A stretch of 64,000 nt of DNA from Polynucleobacter sp. AP-Capit-er-40B-B4 (GTDB lineage: Bacteria; Pseudomonadota; Gammaproteobacteria; Burkholderiales; Burkholderiaceae). Below, in pieces: positions 53,839 through 64,000 of the stretch (the first letter of the stretch is position 1; every line of letters starts with the position of its first letter). The notes beneath the pieces were generated by a model. That model was given only the letters and a program-made list of their open reading frames with translations, was not told the DNA's origin and did not search any database. The translations under genes and the position numbers were made by a program. The DNA is taken from positions 42,607 through 106,606 of the forward strand of contig NZ_JACVOV010000003.1 of assembly GCF_018882245.1 (NCBI RefSeq). The letters run 5' to 3'.

Positions 53839-54837
53839 ATGCGCGTAATTGAAATCAAAGAATTTGGCGCCCCAGAAATGTTGGTGCCAACCACTCGCCC
53901 TGATCCAGTAGCTCCGGCTGCTGGCACTGGTGAAATTTTGATCAAAGTTTTTGCAGCTGGAATCAATCGTCCTGACGTTTTGCAACGCAAAGGGCATTAC
54001 CCAGTTCCTGCGGGCGCATCCGATATTCCTGGTCTTGAAGTGGCTGGCGAGATTGTTGGCGGTGATTTATCTCACTCTGATAATGTATTTGGATTGAAGC
54101 TTGGCGATAAGGTTTGCGCATTGGTTCAAGGTGGTGGCTATGCAGAATTATGTACCGCACCTGTTGCTCAGTGCCTTCCATACCCTAAAGGATTTAGCGA
54201 CCAAGAGGCCGCCGCTTTGCCGGAAACTTTTTACACTGTTTGGAGCAATGTCTTCATGCGTGGTGAACTGACTGAAGGCGAGACCTTATTGGTTCAAGGT
54301 GGTTCCAGTGGAATTGGAGTTACTGCCATCTTGATTGCAAAAGCCTTGGGTCACAAAGTTTTTGTTACTGCTGGTACCGATGAAAAGTGTGCTGCTTGCG
54401 TGGCCTTAGGTGCTGATCTTGCTATCAATTACAAGACACAAGATTTTGTTGAGGAAGTCAAAAAAGCTACAGATGGCAAGGGTGTCAATGTCATTTTGGA
54501 CATGGTTACCGGCGCTTATGTGCAAAAGGAAATTGATTGCTTGGCTGATGATGGCCGCATCGTGATCATTGCTATCCAGGGTGGGTCTAAAGCTGAAGTA
54601 AGTACCAATCAGATTTTGCGTCGACGCTTGACTATTACCGGTTCAACATTGCGTCCACGCCCAGTTTCTTTTAAGAAGCAAATCACTAAACAGTTGTTTG
54701 AAAATGTTTGGCCTTTGCTTAATGCTGGCAAGCTCAAACCAGTTATCTATAAAACATTTACGCTAGATCAGGCCGCTGATGCTCATGCATTAATGGAGTC
54801 ATCTGAACACGTTGGCAAAATCGTTTTAACTGTTTAG
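53839..54837 (+). CDS. NAD(P)H:quinone oxidoreductase, PIG3-like
   Basis: 332 residues, zinc-free MDR superfamily. The GroES-like N-terminal domain has GINRPDVLQRKGHYPVPAGA and GLEVAGEIVG. The nucleotide-binding loop is VQGGSSGIGVTAILIAKALG, and IAIQGGSKAEV with RRRLTITGSTLRPR is typical of the PIG3/zeta-crystallin branch. It probably reduces quinones with NADPH. It lies between pnp and tpiA, a conserved betaproteobacterial neighbourhood. Confidence 0.9.
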   Translation: MRVIEIKEFGAPEMLVPTTRPDPVAPAAGTGEILIKVFAAGINRPDVLQRKGHYPVPAGASDIPGLEVAGEIVGGDLSHSDNVFGLKLGDKVCALVQGGGYAELCTAPVAQCLPYPKGFSDQEAAALPETFYTVWSNVFMRGELTEGETLLVQGGSSGIGVTAILIAKALGHKVFVTAGTDEKCAACVALGADLAINYKTQDFVEEVKKATDGKGVNVILDMVTGAYVQKEIDCLADDGRIVIIAIQGGSKAEVSTNQILRRRLTITGSTLRPRPVSFKKQITKQLFENVWPLLNAGKLKPVIYKTFTLDQAADAHALMESSEHVGKIVLTV

Positions 54838-54853
54838 ATAATTCAACACCCCT

Positions 54854-55612
54854 ATGCGACCACTCATCGTTATCGGCAATTGGAAAATGAATGGCAGTCT
54901 TGCAAGTAATCAAGACTGGATCAAGACCGTTGCTCGTGGCATGGAGAGTGGAATGCCATCAGGTCGTAGATATGCTGTATGTCCACCATTTCCCTATTTG
55001 CCTCAGTGTGCCGAATTAATCAAGGCGCATTCAATGGCCTTTTTAAGTCTAGGTGCTCAAGATGCCTCAGCTTATGGATCTGGCGCCTATACGGGCGAAG
55101 TTGCAGCTTCAATGCTCAAAGAAATGGGCTGTATTTATGTCATTGTTGGCCACTCAGAACGTCGTCAAATGCATCATGAAGTGGATGAGGTTGTAGCAGC
55201 AAAAGCCCTTCAGGTTTTAGATAATGGCATGACGCCAGTTATTTGCGTTGGTGAGACTGCGGATGAGAGAAATTCTGGTAGAGCAGAAGAGATTGTTTGC
55301 TCACAGGTTGCTAAACAGGTTAGTGTTCTGCAGGATCGCTTGGCAGACTGTCTGATTGCCTATGAGCCTGTTTGGGCTATTGGCACTGGCAAAGTTGCAA
55401 GTGCTCAGGTGGCTCAAGACATGCATCGAGCTATTCGCTTGCAATTAGCCGAATTTAACGAAGATGTAGCGTCTCACGTTGGAATTTTGTATGGCGGCAG
55501 TGTCAAGCCTGACAATGCTGTTGAATTGTTTGCCATGCCGGATATTGATGGTGGATTGGTTGGGGGTGCTTCATTGAATCCCCAGGACTTTCTTGCTATC
55601 TGCCAGGCATAG
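54854..55612 (+). CDS. tpiA: Triosephosphate isomerase
   Basis: 252 residues. Catalytic Lys in GNWKMNG, His in VGHSERR, and Glu in YEPVWAIGTGK; phosphate-binding loop GILYGGSVKPDNA. It interconverts dihydroxyacetone phosphate and glyceraldehyde-3-phosphate. Followed by secG 22 bp later. Confidence 0.97.
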   Translation: MRPLIVIGNWKMNGSLASNQDWIKTVARGMESGMPSGRRYAVCPPFPYLPQCAELIKAHSMAFLSLGAQDASAYGSGAYTGEVAASMLKEMGCIYVIVGHSERRQMHHEVDEVVAAKALQVLDNGMTPVICVGETADERNSGRAEEIVCSQVAKQVSVLQDRLADCLIAYEPVWAIGTGKVASAQVAQDMHRAIRLQLAEFNEDVASHVGILYGGSVKPDNAVELFAMPDIDGGLVGGASLNPQDFLAICQA

Positions 55613-55634
55613 ATTTTTTATTTGGAGATAAGCT

Positions 55635-55979
55635 GTGGAATGGTTTAAGACTTTATTAATCGTATTGCAGGTAATTTCAGCCTTGGCTGTGATTCTCTTG
55701 GTTCTATTGCAGCAGGGTAAGGGTGCCGATATGGGTGCAGCCTTTGGTTCAGGCTCCTCTGGAAGCCTTTTTGGCGCCAGTGGCTCTGCCAACTTCCTAT
55801 CCCATGCAACTGCTATTTTTGCTGCTGTTTTCTTTATCAGCACTTTGGGTATTACCTGGATTGGTAACAAGAAAGAAGTGAGCCCAGGTGTTCTTTCTGG
55901 AACGGTAGCCCCAGCAGTGGCACCAACAGTCCCTGTTGCTCCAGTTCAAGACCCAACTAAGCCAGCAGTTCCTAAGTAA
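55635..55979 (+). CDS. secG: Preprotein translocase subunit SecG
   Basis: 114 residues. Two membrane segments, LIVLQVISALAVILLVLLQQG and LSHATAIFAAVFFISTLGITW, with the conserved LLQQGKGADMGAAFGSGSSG between them. The Pro/Val/Ala-rich tail is variable in the family. GTG start after TTTGGAGATAAGCT. Part of SecYEG; the order tpiA-secG-tRNA-Leu-nuoA is widespread. Confidence 0.95.
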   Translation: MEWFKTLLIVLQVISALAVILLVLLQQGKGADMGAAFGSGSSGSLFGASGSANFLSHATAIFAAVFFISTLGITWIGNKKEVSPGVLSGTVAPAVAPTVPVAPVQDPTKPAVPK

Positions 55980-56065
55980 AAAAGTAGGTTTTTACGTATT
56001 TAAATGCCTCAAAAATGGGGTAGTGAAGTGGTGCAATGCAGTAGAATTAATGGGTTTTGCAAGAT

Positions 56066-56150
56066 GCCGACGTGGTGAAATTGGTAGACACGCTATCTTG
56101 AGGGGGTAGTGGCTTAGGCTGTGCGAGTTCGAGTCTCGCCGTCGGCACCA
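56066..56150 (+). tRNA. tRNA-Leu(GAG)
   Basis: 85-nt class II tRNA with encoded CCA. Acceptor GCCGACG pairs with CGTCGGC. The anticodon stem CTATC/GGTAG encloses loop TTGAGGG with anticodon GAG (CUC/CUU codons). A long variable arm and T-loop GAGTTCGAGTCTC are present. Confidence 0.96.
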
Positions 56151-56258
56151 AAAACGAGTATTGATAAGGGTTTTTGCCCTAAATCAATGCTTTATGTAGT
56201 GGAATAATTAATAATTTGCTGCTTTTAGGATTTACCAGACAAACGAATCAGGGCTATT

Positions 56259-56618
56259 TTGAATCTCGCTAATTACTTTCCTGTTCTGCTTTTTATCCTC
56301 GTAGGCATTGGGGTGGGATTAGTCCCCATGTTCCTCGGAAAAATACTGGCTCCTTCGAAGCCTGATGCTGAAAAACTCTCTCCGTATGAGTGCGGTTTTG
56401 AAGCTTTCGAAGATGCGCGTATGAAGTTTGACGTGCGCTACTACTTAATTGCCATTCTCTTCATCCTGTTTGACTTAGAAACTGCATTCCTATTCCCATG
56501 GGGTGTAGCGCTACGTGATATTGGATGGCTTGGCTACGCCTCTATGGTGATCTTCCTCTTGGAATTCATTGTGGGATTTGTATATATCTGGAAAAAGGGC
56601 GCTCTCGACTGGGAGTGA
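56259..56618 (+). CDS. nuoA: NADH-quinone oxidoreductase subunit A
   Basis: 119 residues, three membrane helices. [21 protein letters not shown] and [14 protein letters not shown] are the invariant NuoA stretches. Membrane subunit at the quinone-site end of complex I. TTG start; no ATG in frame covers the first helix. Confidence 0.95.
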
Positions 56619-56623
56619 TAGAT

Positions 56624-57106
56624 ATGGCATTAGAAGGCGTTCTCAAAGAAGGTTTTGTTACCACTACAGCTGACCAGTTGATTAACTGGACTCGTAATGG
56701 TTCTTTATGGCCTATGACCTTCGGTCTGGCCTGCTGCGCGGTAGAGATGATGCATGCTGGCGCATCCCGTTATGACTTAGACCGTTTTGGCGTGGTATTC
56801 CGCCCATCTCCACGTCAATCAGACTTGATGATTGTGGCTGGTACTTTATGTAACAAGATGGCTCCAGCTTTGCGTAAGGTTTATGACCAAATGCCTGAAC
56901 CACGTTGGGTGATCTCAATGGGTTCTTGCGCAAATGGCGGTGGCTACTACCATAACTCGTATTCAGTTGTTCGCGGTTGTGACCGCATCGTGCCAGTGGA
57001 TATTTATGTTCCTGGTTGCCCTCCAACTGCGGAAGCGTTGATCTACGGAATTATCCAGTTGCAATCCAAGATCGCACGTACCAGCACGATTGCGCGGAAG
57101 GCTTAA
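56624..57106 (+). CDS. nuoB: NADH-quinone oxidoreductase subunit B
   Basis: 160 residues. Carries cluster N2, the last electron carrier before quinone, with ligands in [25 protein letters not shown] and [11 protein letters not shown]. Start set by GGGAG eight bases before the ATG; the longer frame overlaps nuoA. Confidence 0.97.
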
Positions 57107-57109
57107 ATC

Positions 57110-57709
57110 ATGTCAGATCGTTTAAATCAATTAGCCGCCAATTTAGAAAAAGTTTTAGGTAAGCGTGTTCAATCAATTGAGATTGCATTGGGTGAAGTTA
57201 CTGTAGTCGTTAACCCAGATACCTATTTAGAATCCGCCCTGTTGTTGCGTGATGATCCATCTCTTGCCTTTGAGCAATTGATTGATTTGTGTGGCGTGGA
57301 TTATCAAGACTTCCGTGATGGCGCGTGGGGTGGTCAGCGCTTTGGTGTTGTGAGTCATTTGCTTTCTATAGAACATAACTGGCGCTTGCGTGTTCGTGTG
57401 TTTGCACCTGACGATAGCTATCCATTGGTTGCCTCAATTACTCCGGTGTGGAATTCCGCTAACTGGTTTGAACGTGAAGCGTTTGACCTCTACGGTATTT
57501 TGTTTGAAGGTCATGACGACTTACGTCGCATCTTGACCGACTATGGCTTTATTGGTCATCCATTTAGAAAAGATTTCCCAATCAGTGGCAATGTGGAAAT
57601 GCGTTATGACCCAGAGTTGAAGCGTGTTGTCTATCAGCCGGTCACGATTGAGGCTCGCGAAATTACTCCACGCATTGTTCGTGAAGAGCAGTACGGAGGT
57701 CCGGTTTAA
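57110..57709 (+). CDS. nuoC: NADH-quinone oxidoreductase subunit C
   Basis: 199 residues. 30-kDa subunit signature [20 protein letters not shown] then [19 protein letters not shown]. Peripheral-arm scaffold next to NuoD. Spaced 3 bp from nuoB and nuoD; separate from nuoD, unlike the fused NuoCD of E. coli. Confidence 0.97.
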   Translation: MSDRLNQLAANLEKVLGKRVQSIEIALGEVTVVVNPDTYLESALLLRDDPSLAFEQLIDLCGVDYQDFRDGAWGGQRFGVVSHLLSIEHNWRLRVRVFAPDDSYPLVASITPVWNSANWFEREAFDLYGILFEGHDDLRRILTDYGFIGHPFRKDFPISGNVEMRYDPELKRVVYQPVTIEAREITPRIVREEQYGGPV

Positions 57710-57712
57710 GTC

Positions 57713-58966
57713 ATGGCACAAATTAAGAACTACACCCTCAATTTTGGCCCTCAGCATCCTGCTGCCCACGGCGTATTGCGTTTAGTGCTTGAGCTCGACG
57801 GTGAGGTGATCCAACGCGCCGATCCGCATATTGGTTTGTTGCACCGCGCTACAGAAAAATTAGCTGAAACTCGTACATGGATTCAAAACGTTCCATACAT
57901 GGATCGCTTGGATTATGTTTCGATGATGTCCAATGAGCATGCCTATGTCATGGCCATTGAAAAGTTATTGCAAGTAGATGTTCCTTTGCGTGCTCAGTAC
58001 ATACGTGTGATGTATGACGAGTTAACTCGCTTATTGAACCACTTACTTTGGATTGGTTGTCACGGTCTTGACGTTGGTGCGATGGCGGTGTTCCTTTATG
58101 CCTTCCGCGATCGTGAAGATATCTTTGATATGTATGAAGCAGTATCTGGCGCACGTATGCATGCTGCTTACTATCGTCCAGGTGGTGTATATCGTGATTT
58201 GCCAGATCAAATGGCTCAGTACGATAAATCTAAGATTCGCAGCGCTTCTGCAGTAAAGCGTTTGAATGAAAACCGTAGCGGCACCTTGTTGGATTTCATT
58301 GAACAATTTACGAATGGCTTTGATGCCAATGTTGACGAGTATTGCAATCTTTTAACGGATAACCGTATTTGGAAGCAGCGCTTAGTCAATATTGGTATTG
58401 TGACTCCTGAGCGTGCATTGCAACTGGGTTTCACTGGTCCAATGTTGCGCGGTTCTGGCATCGAATGGGATTTGCGTAAGAAGCAGCCATACGAAGTGTA
58501 TGACCGTCTCGACTTTGATATTCCGGTTGGCGTGAATGGCGACTCTTATGATCGTTATTTAGTGCGTATGGAAGAAATGCGTCAATCAAACCGCATTATC
58601 AAGCAGTGCGTAGCTTGGTTGAAAGCAAATCCAGGTCCTGTCATGAGCGATAACCATAAGGTTTCTCCACCGAAGCGTGTGGATATGAAAACCAATATGG
58701 AAGAATTGATTCACCATTTCAAACTCTTTACCGAGGGTATTCACGTTCCTGATGGCGAGGCCTACTCTGCTGTTGAGCATCCTAAAGGTGAGTTTGGTAT
58801 TTACTTGATTTCAGATGGTGCCAATAAACCCTATCGCATGAAGATACGTGCACCAGGTTTCGTGCATTTATCTGCAATGGATGAGATGTCACGTGGCCAT
58901 ATGTTGGCTGATGCGGTAACCATCATCGGTACCCAAGATATCGTGTTCGGGGAGATTGACCGCTAA
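57713..58966 (+). CDS. nuoD: NADH-quinone oxidoreductase subunit D
   Basis: 417 residues, 49-kDa subunit. [38 protein letters not shown], and the C-terminal DIVFGEIDR. It forms the quinone-binding pocket with NuoB. Confidence 0.97.
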   Translation: MAQIKNYTLNFGPQHPAAHGVLRLVLELDGEVIQRADPHIGLLHRATEKLAETRTWIQNVPYMDRLDYVSMMSNEHAYVMAIEKLLQVDVPLRAQYIRVMYDELTRLLNHLLWIGCHGLDVGAMAVFLYAFRDREDIFDMYEAVSGARMHAAYYRPGGVYRDLPDQMAQYDKSKIRSASAVKRLNENRSGTLLDFIEQFTNGFDANVDEYCNLLTDNRIWKQRLVNIGIVTPERALQLGFTGPMLRGSGIEWDLRKKQPYEVYDRLDFDIPVGVNGDSYDRYLVRMEEMRQSNRIIKQCVAWLKANPGPVMSDNHKVSPPKRVDMKTNMEELIHHFKLFTEGIHVPDGEAYSAVEHPKGEFGIYLISDGANKPYRMKIRAPGFVHLSAMDEMSRGHMLADAVTIIGTQDIVFGEIDR

Positions 58967-58988
58967 TTAGCGTGCCAAGGATTATTTA

Positions 58989-59495
58989 ATGACTACAACT
59001 CTTCAACTATCCGATAAAACAATGGCTGATATTCATCGCAATATCGCCAAGTACCCACCAGAGCACAAGCAATCTGCGGTAATGGCTTGCTTAATTGCCG
59101 CTCAAACAGAGGTGGGCTGGGTTTCTCCTGAAGTGATCGAAACTATTGCTCAGATCTTAGAAATGCCAAGCATTGCAGTGGATGAAGTGGCTACTTTCTA
59201 CAATATGTACAACACCAAAAAAATTGGTAAGTACAAATTGGTAATTTGCACAAACTTGCCATGCCAGTTAACGCATGGTGAAACTGCTGCTACTTACCTC
59301 AAAGAAACACTTGGCATTGGCTATAACGAAACAACTCCATGTGGTACGTTTACTCTCAAAGAGGGTGAGTGCATGGGTGCATGTGGTGATTCACCAGTAA
59401 TGCTTGTGAATGACAAGCGTATGTGCAGCTTCATGAGCAAAGAAAAGATTGATGCATTGTTAAATGAATTACGTGCAGAAGGGAAAGCAGCATGA
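58989..59495 (+). CDS. nuoE: NADH-quinone oxidoreductase subunit E
   Basis: 168 residues, thioredoxin-like [2Fe-2S] subunit (cluster N1a). Cys ligands in CTNLPCQL and [10 protein letters not shown]. Overlaps nuoF by 4 bases. Confidence 0.96.
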   Translation: MTTTLQLSDKTMADIHRNIAKYPPEHKQSAVMACLIAAQTEVGWVSPEVIETIAQILEMPSIAVDEVATFYNMYNTKKIGKYKLVICTNLPCQLTHGETAATYLKETLGIGYNETTPCGTFTLKEGECMGACGDSPVMLVNDKRMCSFMSKEKIDALLNELRAEGKAA

Positions 59496-60790
59496 CCAGC
59501 TTGCACGATCGTCATATCAAGCCTTTGATCCTCGCGGGATTAAATGGTGATAACTGGCGTCTAAAAGATTACGAAAGCCGTGGTGGTTATCAGCAACTAC
59601 GTCGTTTGATTAACGACAAAGTTGCGCCAGATGCCATCATTGCAGAATTGAAGGCTTCATCACTGCGTGGACGTGGTGGTGCGGGCTTCCCGACTGGTTT
59701 GAAGTGGAGCTTTATGCCGCGTCAATTCCCGGGGCAAAAATATTTAGTTTGTAATAGTGACGAAGGTGAGCCGGGTACTTTTAAAGACCGCGACATCATG
59801 CGCTACAACCCGCATGCTTTGATTGAAGGCATGATTATTGGTGCGTACACCATGGGTATTACAACTGGCTACAACTATATCCATGGCGAAATCTGGGAAG
59901 TGTATTCACGCTTTGAAGAGGCCTTGGAAGAAGCGCGTGCTGCAGGTTATTTGGGCGACAAAATTTTAGGTAGCGATTTTTCATTCCAATTGCATGCATC
60001 TCCAGGTTGGGGTGCTTACATTTGCGGCGAAGAAACTGCATTGTTGGAGTCCTTGGAGGGCAAGAAGGGTCAACCACGCTTTAAGCCTCCTTTCCCAGCA
60101 AGCTTTGGTTTATATGGCAAGCCAACAACGATTAACAACACCGAAACATTCGCTGCTGTGCCATTCATTTTGGCAATTGGTGGTCAGGCTTACTTAGATC
60201 TTGGTAAGCCCAATAACGGCGGAACAAAAATCTTCTCTATCTCTGGTGACGTGGTTCATCCAGGTAACTATGAGATTCCATTGGGCACACCTTTTGCAGA
60301 GCTATTGAAGCTTGCTGGTGGTATGCGTGATGGCAAGGCATTAAAAGCTGTTATTCCTGGTGGTTCATCTTCTCCAGTTGTGCCTGGCGCACAAATGATG
60401 GAACTCACAATGGATTACGACAGCATTGCTAAAGCTGGTTCGATGCTGGGTTCTGGTGCCGTCATTGTGATGAATGAAACGCGTTGCATGGTTCGTGCAT
60501 TAGAGCGCTTGTCTTACTTCTATCACGAGGAATCATGTGGTCAGTGCACTCCTTGTCGTGAAGGTACTGGTTGGTTATGGCGCATTGTTCACCGTATTGA
60601 GCATGGAGAAGGGCGTCCAGAGGATTTGGATTTGCTTAATGACGTAGCAGCCAATATTCAGGGTCGTACGATTTGCGCTTTAGGTGATGCAGCGGCGATG
60701 CCAGTACGTGGCATGTTGAAGCATTACATGGATGAATTTGCGTATCACGTAGAACATAAGCGATGCTTAGATTCTGCAAAACCTTTATAA
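59492..60790 (+). CDS. nuoF: NADH-quinone oxidoreductase subunit F
   Basis: 432 residues. NADH loop [18 protein letters not shown] region [17 protein letters not shown] and [13 protein letters not shown], and N3 [4Fe-4S] ligands [12 protein letters not shown]. This subunit oxidises NADH. Confidence 0.97.
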   Translation: MTSLHDRHIKPLILAGLNGDNWRLKDYESRGGYQQLRRLINDKVAPDAIIAELKASSLRGRGGAGFPTGLKWSFMPRQFPGQKYLVCNSDEGEPGTFKDRDIMRYNPHALIEGMIIGAYTMGITTGYNYIHGEIWEVYSRFEEALEEARAAGYLGDKILGSDFSFQLHASPGWGAYICGEETALLESLEGKKGQPRFKPPFPASFGLYGKPTTINNTETFAAVPFILAIGGQAYLDLGKPNNGGTKIFSISGDVVHPGNYEIPLGTPFAELLKLAGGMRDGKALKAVIPGGSSSPVVPGAQMMELTMDYDSIAKAGSMLGSGAVIVMNETRCMVRALERLSYFYHEESCGQCTPCREGTGWLWRIVHRIEHGEGRPEDLDLLNDVAANIQGRTICALGDAAAMPVRGMLKHYMDEFAYHVEHKRCLDSAKPL

Positions 60791-60816
60791 AGATTTAGAG
60801 CACGGGATATCTAAAA

Positions 60817-63138
60817 GTGAGCATGGTAGAAATCGAATTAGATGGTAAGGCTGTAGAAGTTCCGCAAGGTTCGATGGTGATGCACGCCGCGAATAAGCTC
60901 GGCACCTACGTACCTCACTTCTGCTATCACAAGAAATTATCAATCGCTGCCAACTGCCGTATGTGCTTGGTGGAGGTTGAAAAAGCCCCCAAACCTTTGC
61001 CTGCATGTGCAACACCAGTTACTCAAGGTATGAAGGTGTTTACGCATTCAGCTAAAGCAGTTGAAGCGCAGCGTTCTGTAATGGAATTCTTGCTCATTAA
61101 CCACCCATTAGATTGCCCAATTTGCGATCAAGGCGGTGAGTGCCAGTTACAAGATTTAGCGGTAGGTTACGGCAAATCCAATTCTCGCTACGACGAGGAA
61201 AAGCGCGTTGTATTCCATAAGAATGTTGGACCATTAATCTCCATGCAGGAGATGACTCGTTGCATTCACTGCACACGTTGCGTTCGCTTCGGCCAAGAAG
61301 TTGCTGGTGTGATGGAACTAGGAATGGTCAACCGTGGTGAGCATTCAGAAATTACTACTTTCGTAGGTCAGACAGTGGATTCAGAGCTTTCTGGAAACAT
61401 GATTGACTTATGCCCAGTAGGCGCGTTAACCAGCAAGCCATTCCGCTACGCTGCGCGTACCTGGGAATTAGGTCGCAAGCGTTCTGTAAGTCCGCATGAC
61501 AGCTTAGGCGCAAACACTACAGTTCAAACTAAAGCCAATAAAGTGATGCGCGTTGTTGCTTTAGAAAATGAAGCTATTAATGAATGCTGGATTAGCGATC
61601 GCGATCGCTTCTCTTATGAAGGATTAAATAGCTCTGATCGTGTCACAACACCAATGGTGAAGCAGGGCGGCCAATGGCTAGAAACAGATTGGCAATCAGC
61701 GCTTGATTATGTTGCACATTCATTAAAGACTATTTCAGCGGAAAGCGGTCCTGAAGCAATCGGTGCTTTAGCTCACCCAATTTCTAGCGCAGAAGAATTA
61801 CATCTCTTACAAAAGATGATTCGCAGTTTAGGCTCTAAGCAAGTGGAGACTCGTTTGCGTCAAACTGATGTGAAGTCTTCAGCAGCTGCACCATGGCTCG
61901 GTATGCCTATTACTAAGGTCGGTGAATTAGATCGCGTTTTAGTTATTGGCAGCTTCTTGCGTAAGGACCAGCCAGTATTGGCGGCCCGTATTCGTACTGC
62001 TAGCAAGCGTGGTTTACAAGTTGCTCGTATTGATGCGGGTGGCGATGATTGGTTAATTCCAAGTAGTGGCATTGCTGCGGCTCCAAGCGCTTGGTTAAGC
62101 GCATTAAGTGAAGTGGCTCAGGCAGTCGCTAAAGCCAAATCAGTTACTGCACCAGCTGGCACTGCTAACTTAGTAGCCTCACCTGCAGCCCAAAAAATTG
62201 CAGATAGTCTCATTTCTGGTGAATCAGCAGCGGTACTCTTGGGCTCTGCTGCTATTGCCCATCAACATGCATCTGATTTGCATGTGCTGGCCCAATTTAT
62301 TGCTGACCAAACTGGCGCAACTTTAGGTTTCTTGCCAGAGGGCGGAAATGCAGTAGGCGCTTCCTTGGTTAACGCTAACGGCGTTGGTGTGGAATCTGTC
62401 CTATCCGGCGATCGTCGTGCTGTGATCTTGATGAATATCGAACCTGATGCAGATTTACCAAATCCTGCTGCCGCACGCGCTGCTTTGGCCAGGGCAAACA
62501 CAGTCATCGCATTGAGTGCTTATAAGAGTGCCGATTTGCTTGAAGTGGCTGATGTCATTCTGCCAATTTCAACATTCTCTGAAACAGTTTCTACATTTGT
62601 AAACCTAGAGGGTAGAGCTCAAACTGTTCAACCTTCAGTAAAACCATTAGGCGATTCACGTCCGGCATGGAAAGTTATTCGTGTGCTCGGCGGTCTTTTG
62701 GGGCTTGATGGTTTCTTATTTAATCTTCCTGAAGAAGTCTTGGGTGAAGCGTTACCTGAAAACTATTGCACTCGTCTGAGCAATAAAACTTCAGCCACTT
62801 CCATTTCCAATGGAAGTGCGTCTTCAGTGAATGGTCTTGAGCGCTTGGCTGATGTCAATATTTATGCTGGCGACCCAATTGTTCGTCGTTCATCAGCGCT
62901 GCAACTTACACGTGATGCAAAACGTGGCAATCAAGCTGGCTTAAATCAAAAGGCATTCTCTGAATTAGGCTTGAAAGAGGGTGATGCTGTACGTGTAACT
63001 CAAGGTAGCCAGTCAGTAGATATGCCGGCAACATTAGAAGTAAATCTAGCGCCAGGCGCTGTCAGGATTTCTGCTGGCACTATGGCTAGTGCGAAATTGG
63101 GTGCTATGTTTGGCCCTGTAACTGTTAGTAAGGCATAA
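60817..63138 (+). CDS. nuoG: NADH-quinone oxidoreductase subunit G
   Basis: 773 residues. [2Fe-2S] ligands in [20 protein letters not shown], the His-containing [4Fe-4S] site in [20 protein letters not shown], and a further [4Fe-4S] site in [16 protein letters not shown] and [11 protein letters not shown]. The rest is a molybdopterin-oxidoreductase-like domain without metal cofactor. GTG start preceded by CACGGGATAT, a weak site. Confidence 0.96.
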   Translation: MSMVEIELDGKAVEVPQGSMVMHAANKLGTYVPHFCYHKKLSIAANCRMCLVEVEKAPKPLPACATPVTQGMKVFTHSAKAVEAQRSVMEFLLINHPLDCPICDQGGECQLQDLAVGYGKSNSRYDEEKRVVFHKNVGPLISMQEMTRCIHCTRCVRFGQEVAGVMELGMVNRGEHSEITTFVGQTVDSELSGNMIDLCPVGALTSKPFRYAARTWELGRKRSVSPHDSLGANTTVQTKANKVMRVVALENEAINECWISDRDRFSYEGLNSSDRVTTPMVKQGGQWLETDWQSALDYVAHSLKTISAESGPEAIGALAHPISSAEELHLLQKMIRSLGSKQVETRLRQTDVKSSAAAPWLGMPITKVGELDRVLVIGSFLRKDQPVLAARIRTASKRGLQVARIDAGGDDWLIPSSGIAAAPSAWLSALSEVAQAVAKAKSVTAPAGTANLVASPAAQKIADSLISGESAAVLLGSAAIAHQHASDLHVLAQFIADQTGATLGFLPEGGNAVGASLVNANGVGVESVLSGDRRAVILMNIEPDADLPNPAAARAALARANTVIALSAYKSADLLEVADVILPISTFSETVSTFVNLEGRAQTVQPSVKPLGDSRPAWKVIRVLGGLLGLDGFLFNLPEEVLGEALPENYCTRLSNKTSATSISNGSASSVNGLERLADVNIYAGDPIVRRSSALQLTRDAKRGNQAGLNQKAFSELGLKEGDAVRVTQGSQSVDMPATLEVNLAPGAVRISAGTMASAKLGAMFGPVTVSKA

Positions 63139-63146
63139 GGTCAGAG

Positions 63147-64000
63147 ATGGATAATTTCTTGAACCTCGTTACCACCCAAGGTGAAGCCTTTTTTGGTTCT
63201 TTATGGCCATTGGTTTGGGCTTTGGTGCGCATCGTCATTATCGTATTGCCAATGTTTGGTTGCGTAGCTTACTTAACCCTCTGGGAAAGAAAGCTGATTG
63301 GTTGGATGCATATTCGTCTTGGACCAAACCGTGTTGGTCCATTAGGTTTATTGCAACCAATTGCAGATGCGTTGAAGCTTTTGATGAAGGAGATTATTGC
63401 TCCTGCACAAGCAAGCAAAGTTCTTTATTTCATAGCGCCAATCATGGTGATCATGCCTGCGTTTGCAGCATGGGCAGTCATTCCATTTCAAGCCAAGATG
63501 GTTTTGGCTGATGTTAATGCTGGCTTGCTTTACATCATGGCTATTTCATCGATTGGTGTTTATGGTGTGATTTTGGCTGGTTGGTCATCTAACTCCAAGT
63601 ATCCGTTCCTTGGCGCCATGCGCGCATCAGCCCAAATGATTTCTTATGAAATTGCGATGGGCTTTGCATTGGTAACTGTGCTATTGACTTCTGGTTCTCT
63701 AAACTTAAGCGCAATCGTTGCATCCCAAGAGCAGGGTGTGTTTGCAGACATGGGTCTAAATTTCCTTTCTTGGAATTGGCTCCCATTGCTTCCGATGTTC
63801 TTGATTTACTTTATTTCCGGCGTTGCTGAAACTAACCGTCATCCATTTGACGTGGTTGAGGGTGAGTCTGAGATTGTTGCTGGACACATGGTTGAGTACT
63901 CAGGCATGTCTTTTGCGATGTTCTTCTTGGCTGAATACGCCAACATGATTTTGATTGCTGCTGTTGCTTCAATCATGTTCCTAGGCGGTTGGTTACCGAT
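63147..64000 (+). CDS. nuoH: NADH-quinone oxidoreductase subunit H, cut by window end
   Basis: Begins [20 protein letters not shown] eight bases after the nuoG stop and stays open to the right edge, giving about 284 residues of an expected 350. Membrane helices start at [20 protein letters not shown], and the conserved [19 protein letters not shown] loop forms part of the quinone chamber. [20 protein letters not shown] is the other family signature. Complete apart from the missing 3' end. Confidence 0.95.
   Translation, partial: MDNFLNLVTTQGEAFFGSLWPLVWALVRIVIIVLPMFGCVAYLTLWERKLIGWMHIRLGPNRVGPLGLLQPIADALKLLMKEIIAPAQASKVLYFIAPIMVIMPAFAAWAVIPFQAKMVLADVNAGLLYIMAISSIGVYGVILAGWSSNSKYPFLGAMRASAQMISYEIAMGFALVTVLLTSGSLNLSAIVASQEQGVFADMGLNFLSWNWLPLLPMFLIYFISGVAETNRHPFDVVEGESEIVAGHMVEYSGMSFAMFFLAEYANMILIAAVASIMFLGGWLP

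Noticed and set aside
56159-56187. Terminator after tRNA-Leu
   Set aside because: An interrupted inverted repeat ATTGAT/ATCAAT with AGGG/CCCT exists, but there is no T run after it, so read-through into nuoA remains likely.
63203-63511. 102-codon ORF at the right end
   Set aside because: It is a frame-shifted shadow of nuoH, whose true frame is open to the window edge.

Overview
The window reads as chromosome of a Polynucleobacter-like betaproteobacterium (Burkholderiaceae). This is judged from gene content and order: gmk-rpoZ-spoT; an ECF sigma factor with DUF3619, DUF3106 and RDD proteins next to ilvI-ilvH-ilvC-psd-pssA-leuA; rpsO-pnp-quinone oxidoreductase-tpiA-secG-tRNA-Leu-nuoABCDEFGH; and isolated Bug-type binding proteins. 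No database search was possible, so the genus is an inference.

Layout. 1-5.85 kb: 3' end of a giant MBG/YDG-repeat adhesin, followed by a parvulin-type prolyl isomerase, an exported protein and a cytoplasmic protein, probably one secretion/adhesion operon. 5.86-10.26 kb: a 59-codon ORF, phosphomannomutase/phosphoglucomutase and pgi on the minus strand, then an LhgO-like FAD oxidoreductase. 10.28-17.85 kb: a 7.5 kb integrative element in the 3' end of tRNA-Ser(UGA), bounded by a 14-bp direct repeat. It carries a tyrosine integrase, an AlpA-like regulator, an XRE regulator, DUF3102-like and DUF1376-like proteins and an HGG-motif protein, but no virion genes. Its most unusual part is a cargo of three consecutive exported proteins: an NlpD-like LysM/LytM protein with lost zinc ligands, a coiled-coil periplasmic protein and a lipoprotein. 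All three share a two-cysteine motif of about 25 residues.

17.9-26.5 kb: envelope protein, outer-membrane beta-barrel, orphan histidine kinase, alkyl sulfatase, and a CoA-transferase/Bug/crotonase cluster. 26.5-33.8 kb: housekeeping (hemW, rdgB, rph, yicC, gmk, rpoZ, spoT, greB). 33.8-39.3 kb: tRNA-Arg, a four-gene MCE lipid-transport operon (STAS-permease, ATPase, MCE protein, lipoprotein), a Bug protein and an atypical SDR. 39.3-44.0 kb: FtsX-like permease and the sigma-factor operon.

44.2-50.9 kb: branched-chain amino-acid and phospholipid synthesis (ilvI, ilvH, ilvC, psd, pssA, leuA). leuA is preceded by an unannotated leucine-rich leader peptide and a terminator/antiterminator pair, the signature of ribosome-mediated attenuation. 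51.1-64 kb: rpsO, pnp with a candidate RNase III/autoregulation hairpin, quinone oxidoreductase, tpiA, secG, tRNA-Leu and the complex I operon nuoA to nuoH, the last cut by the window edge.
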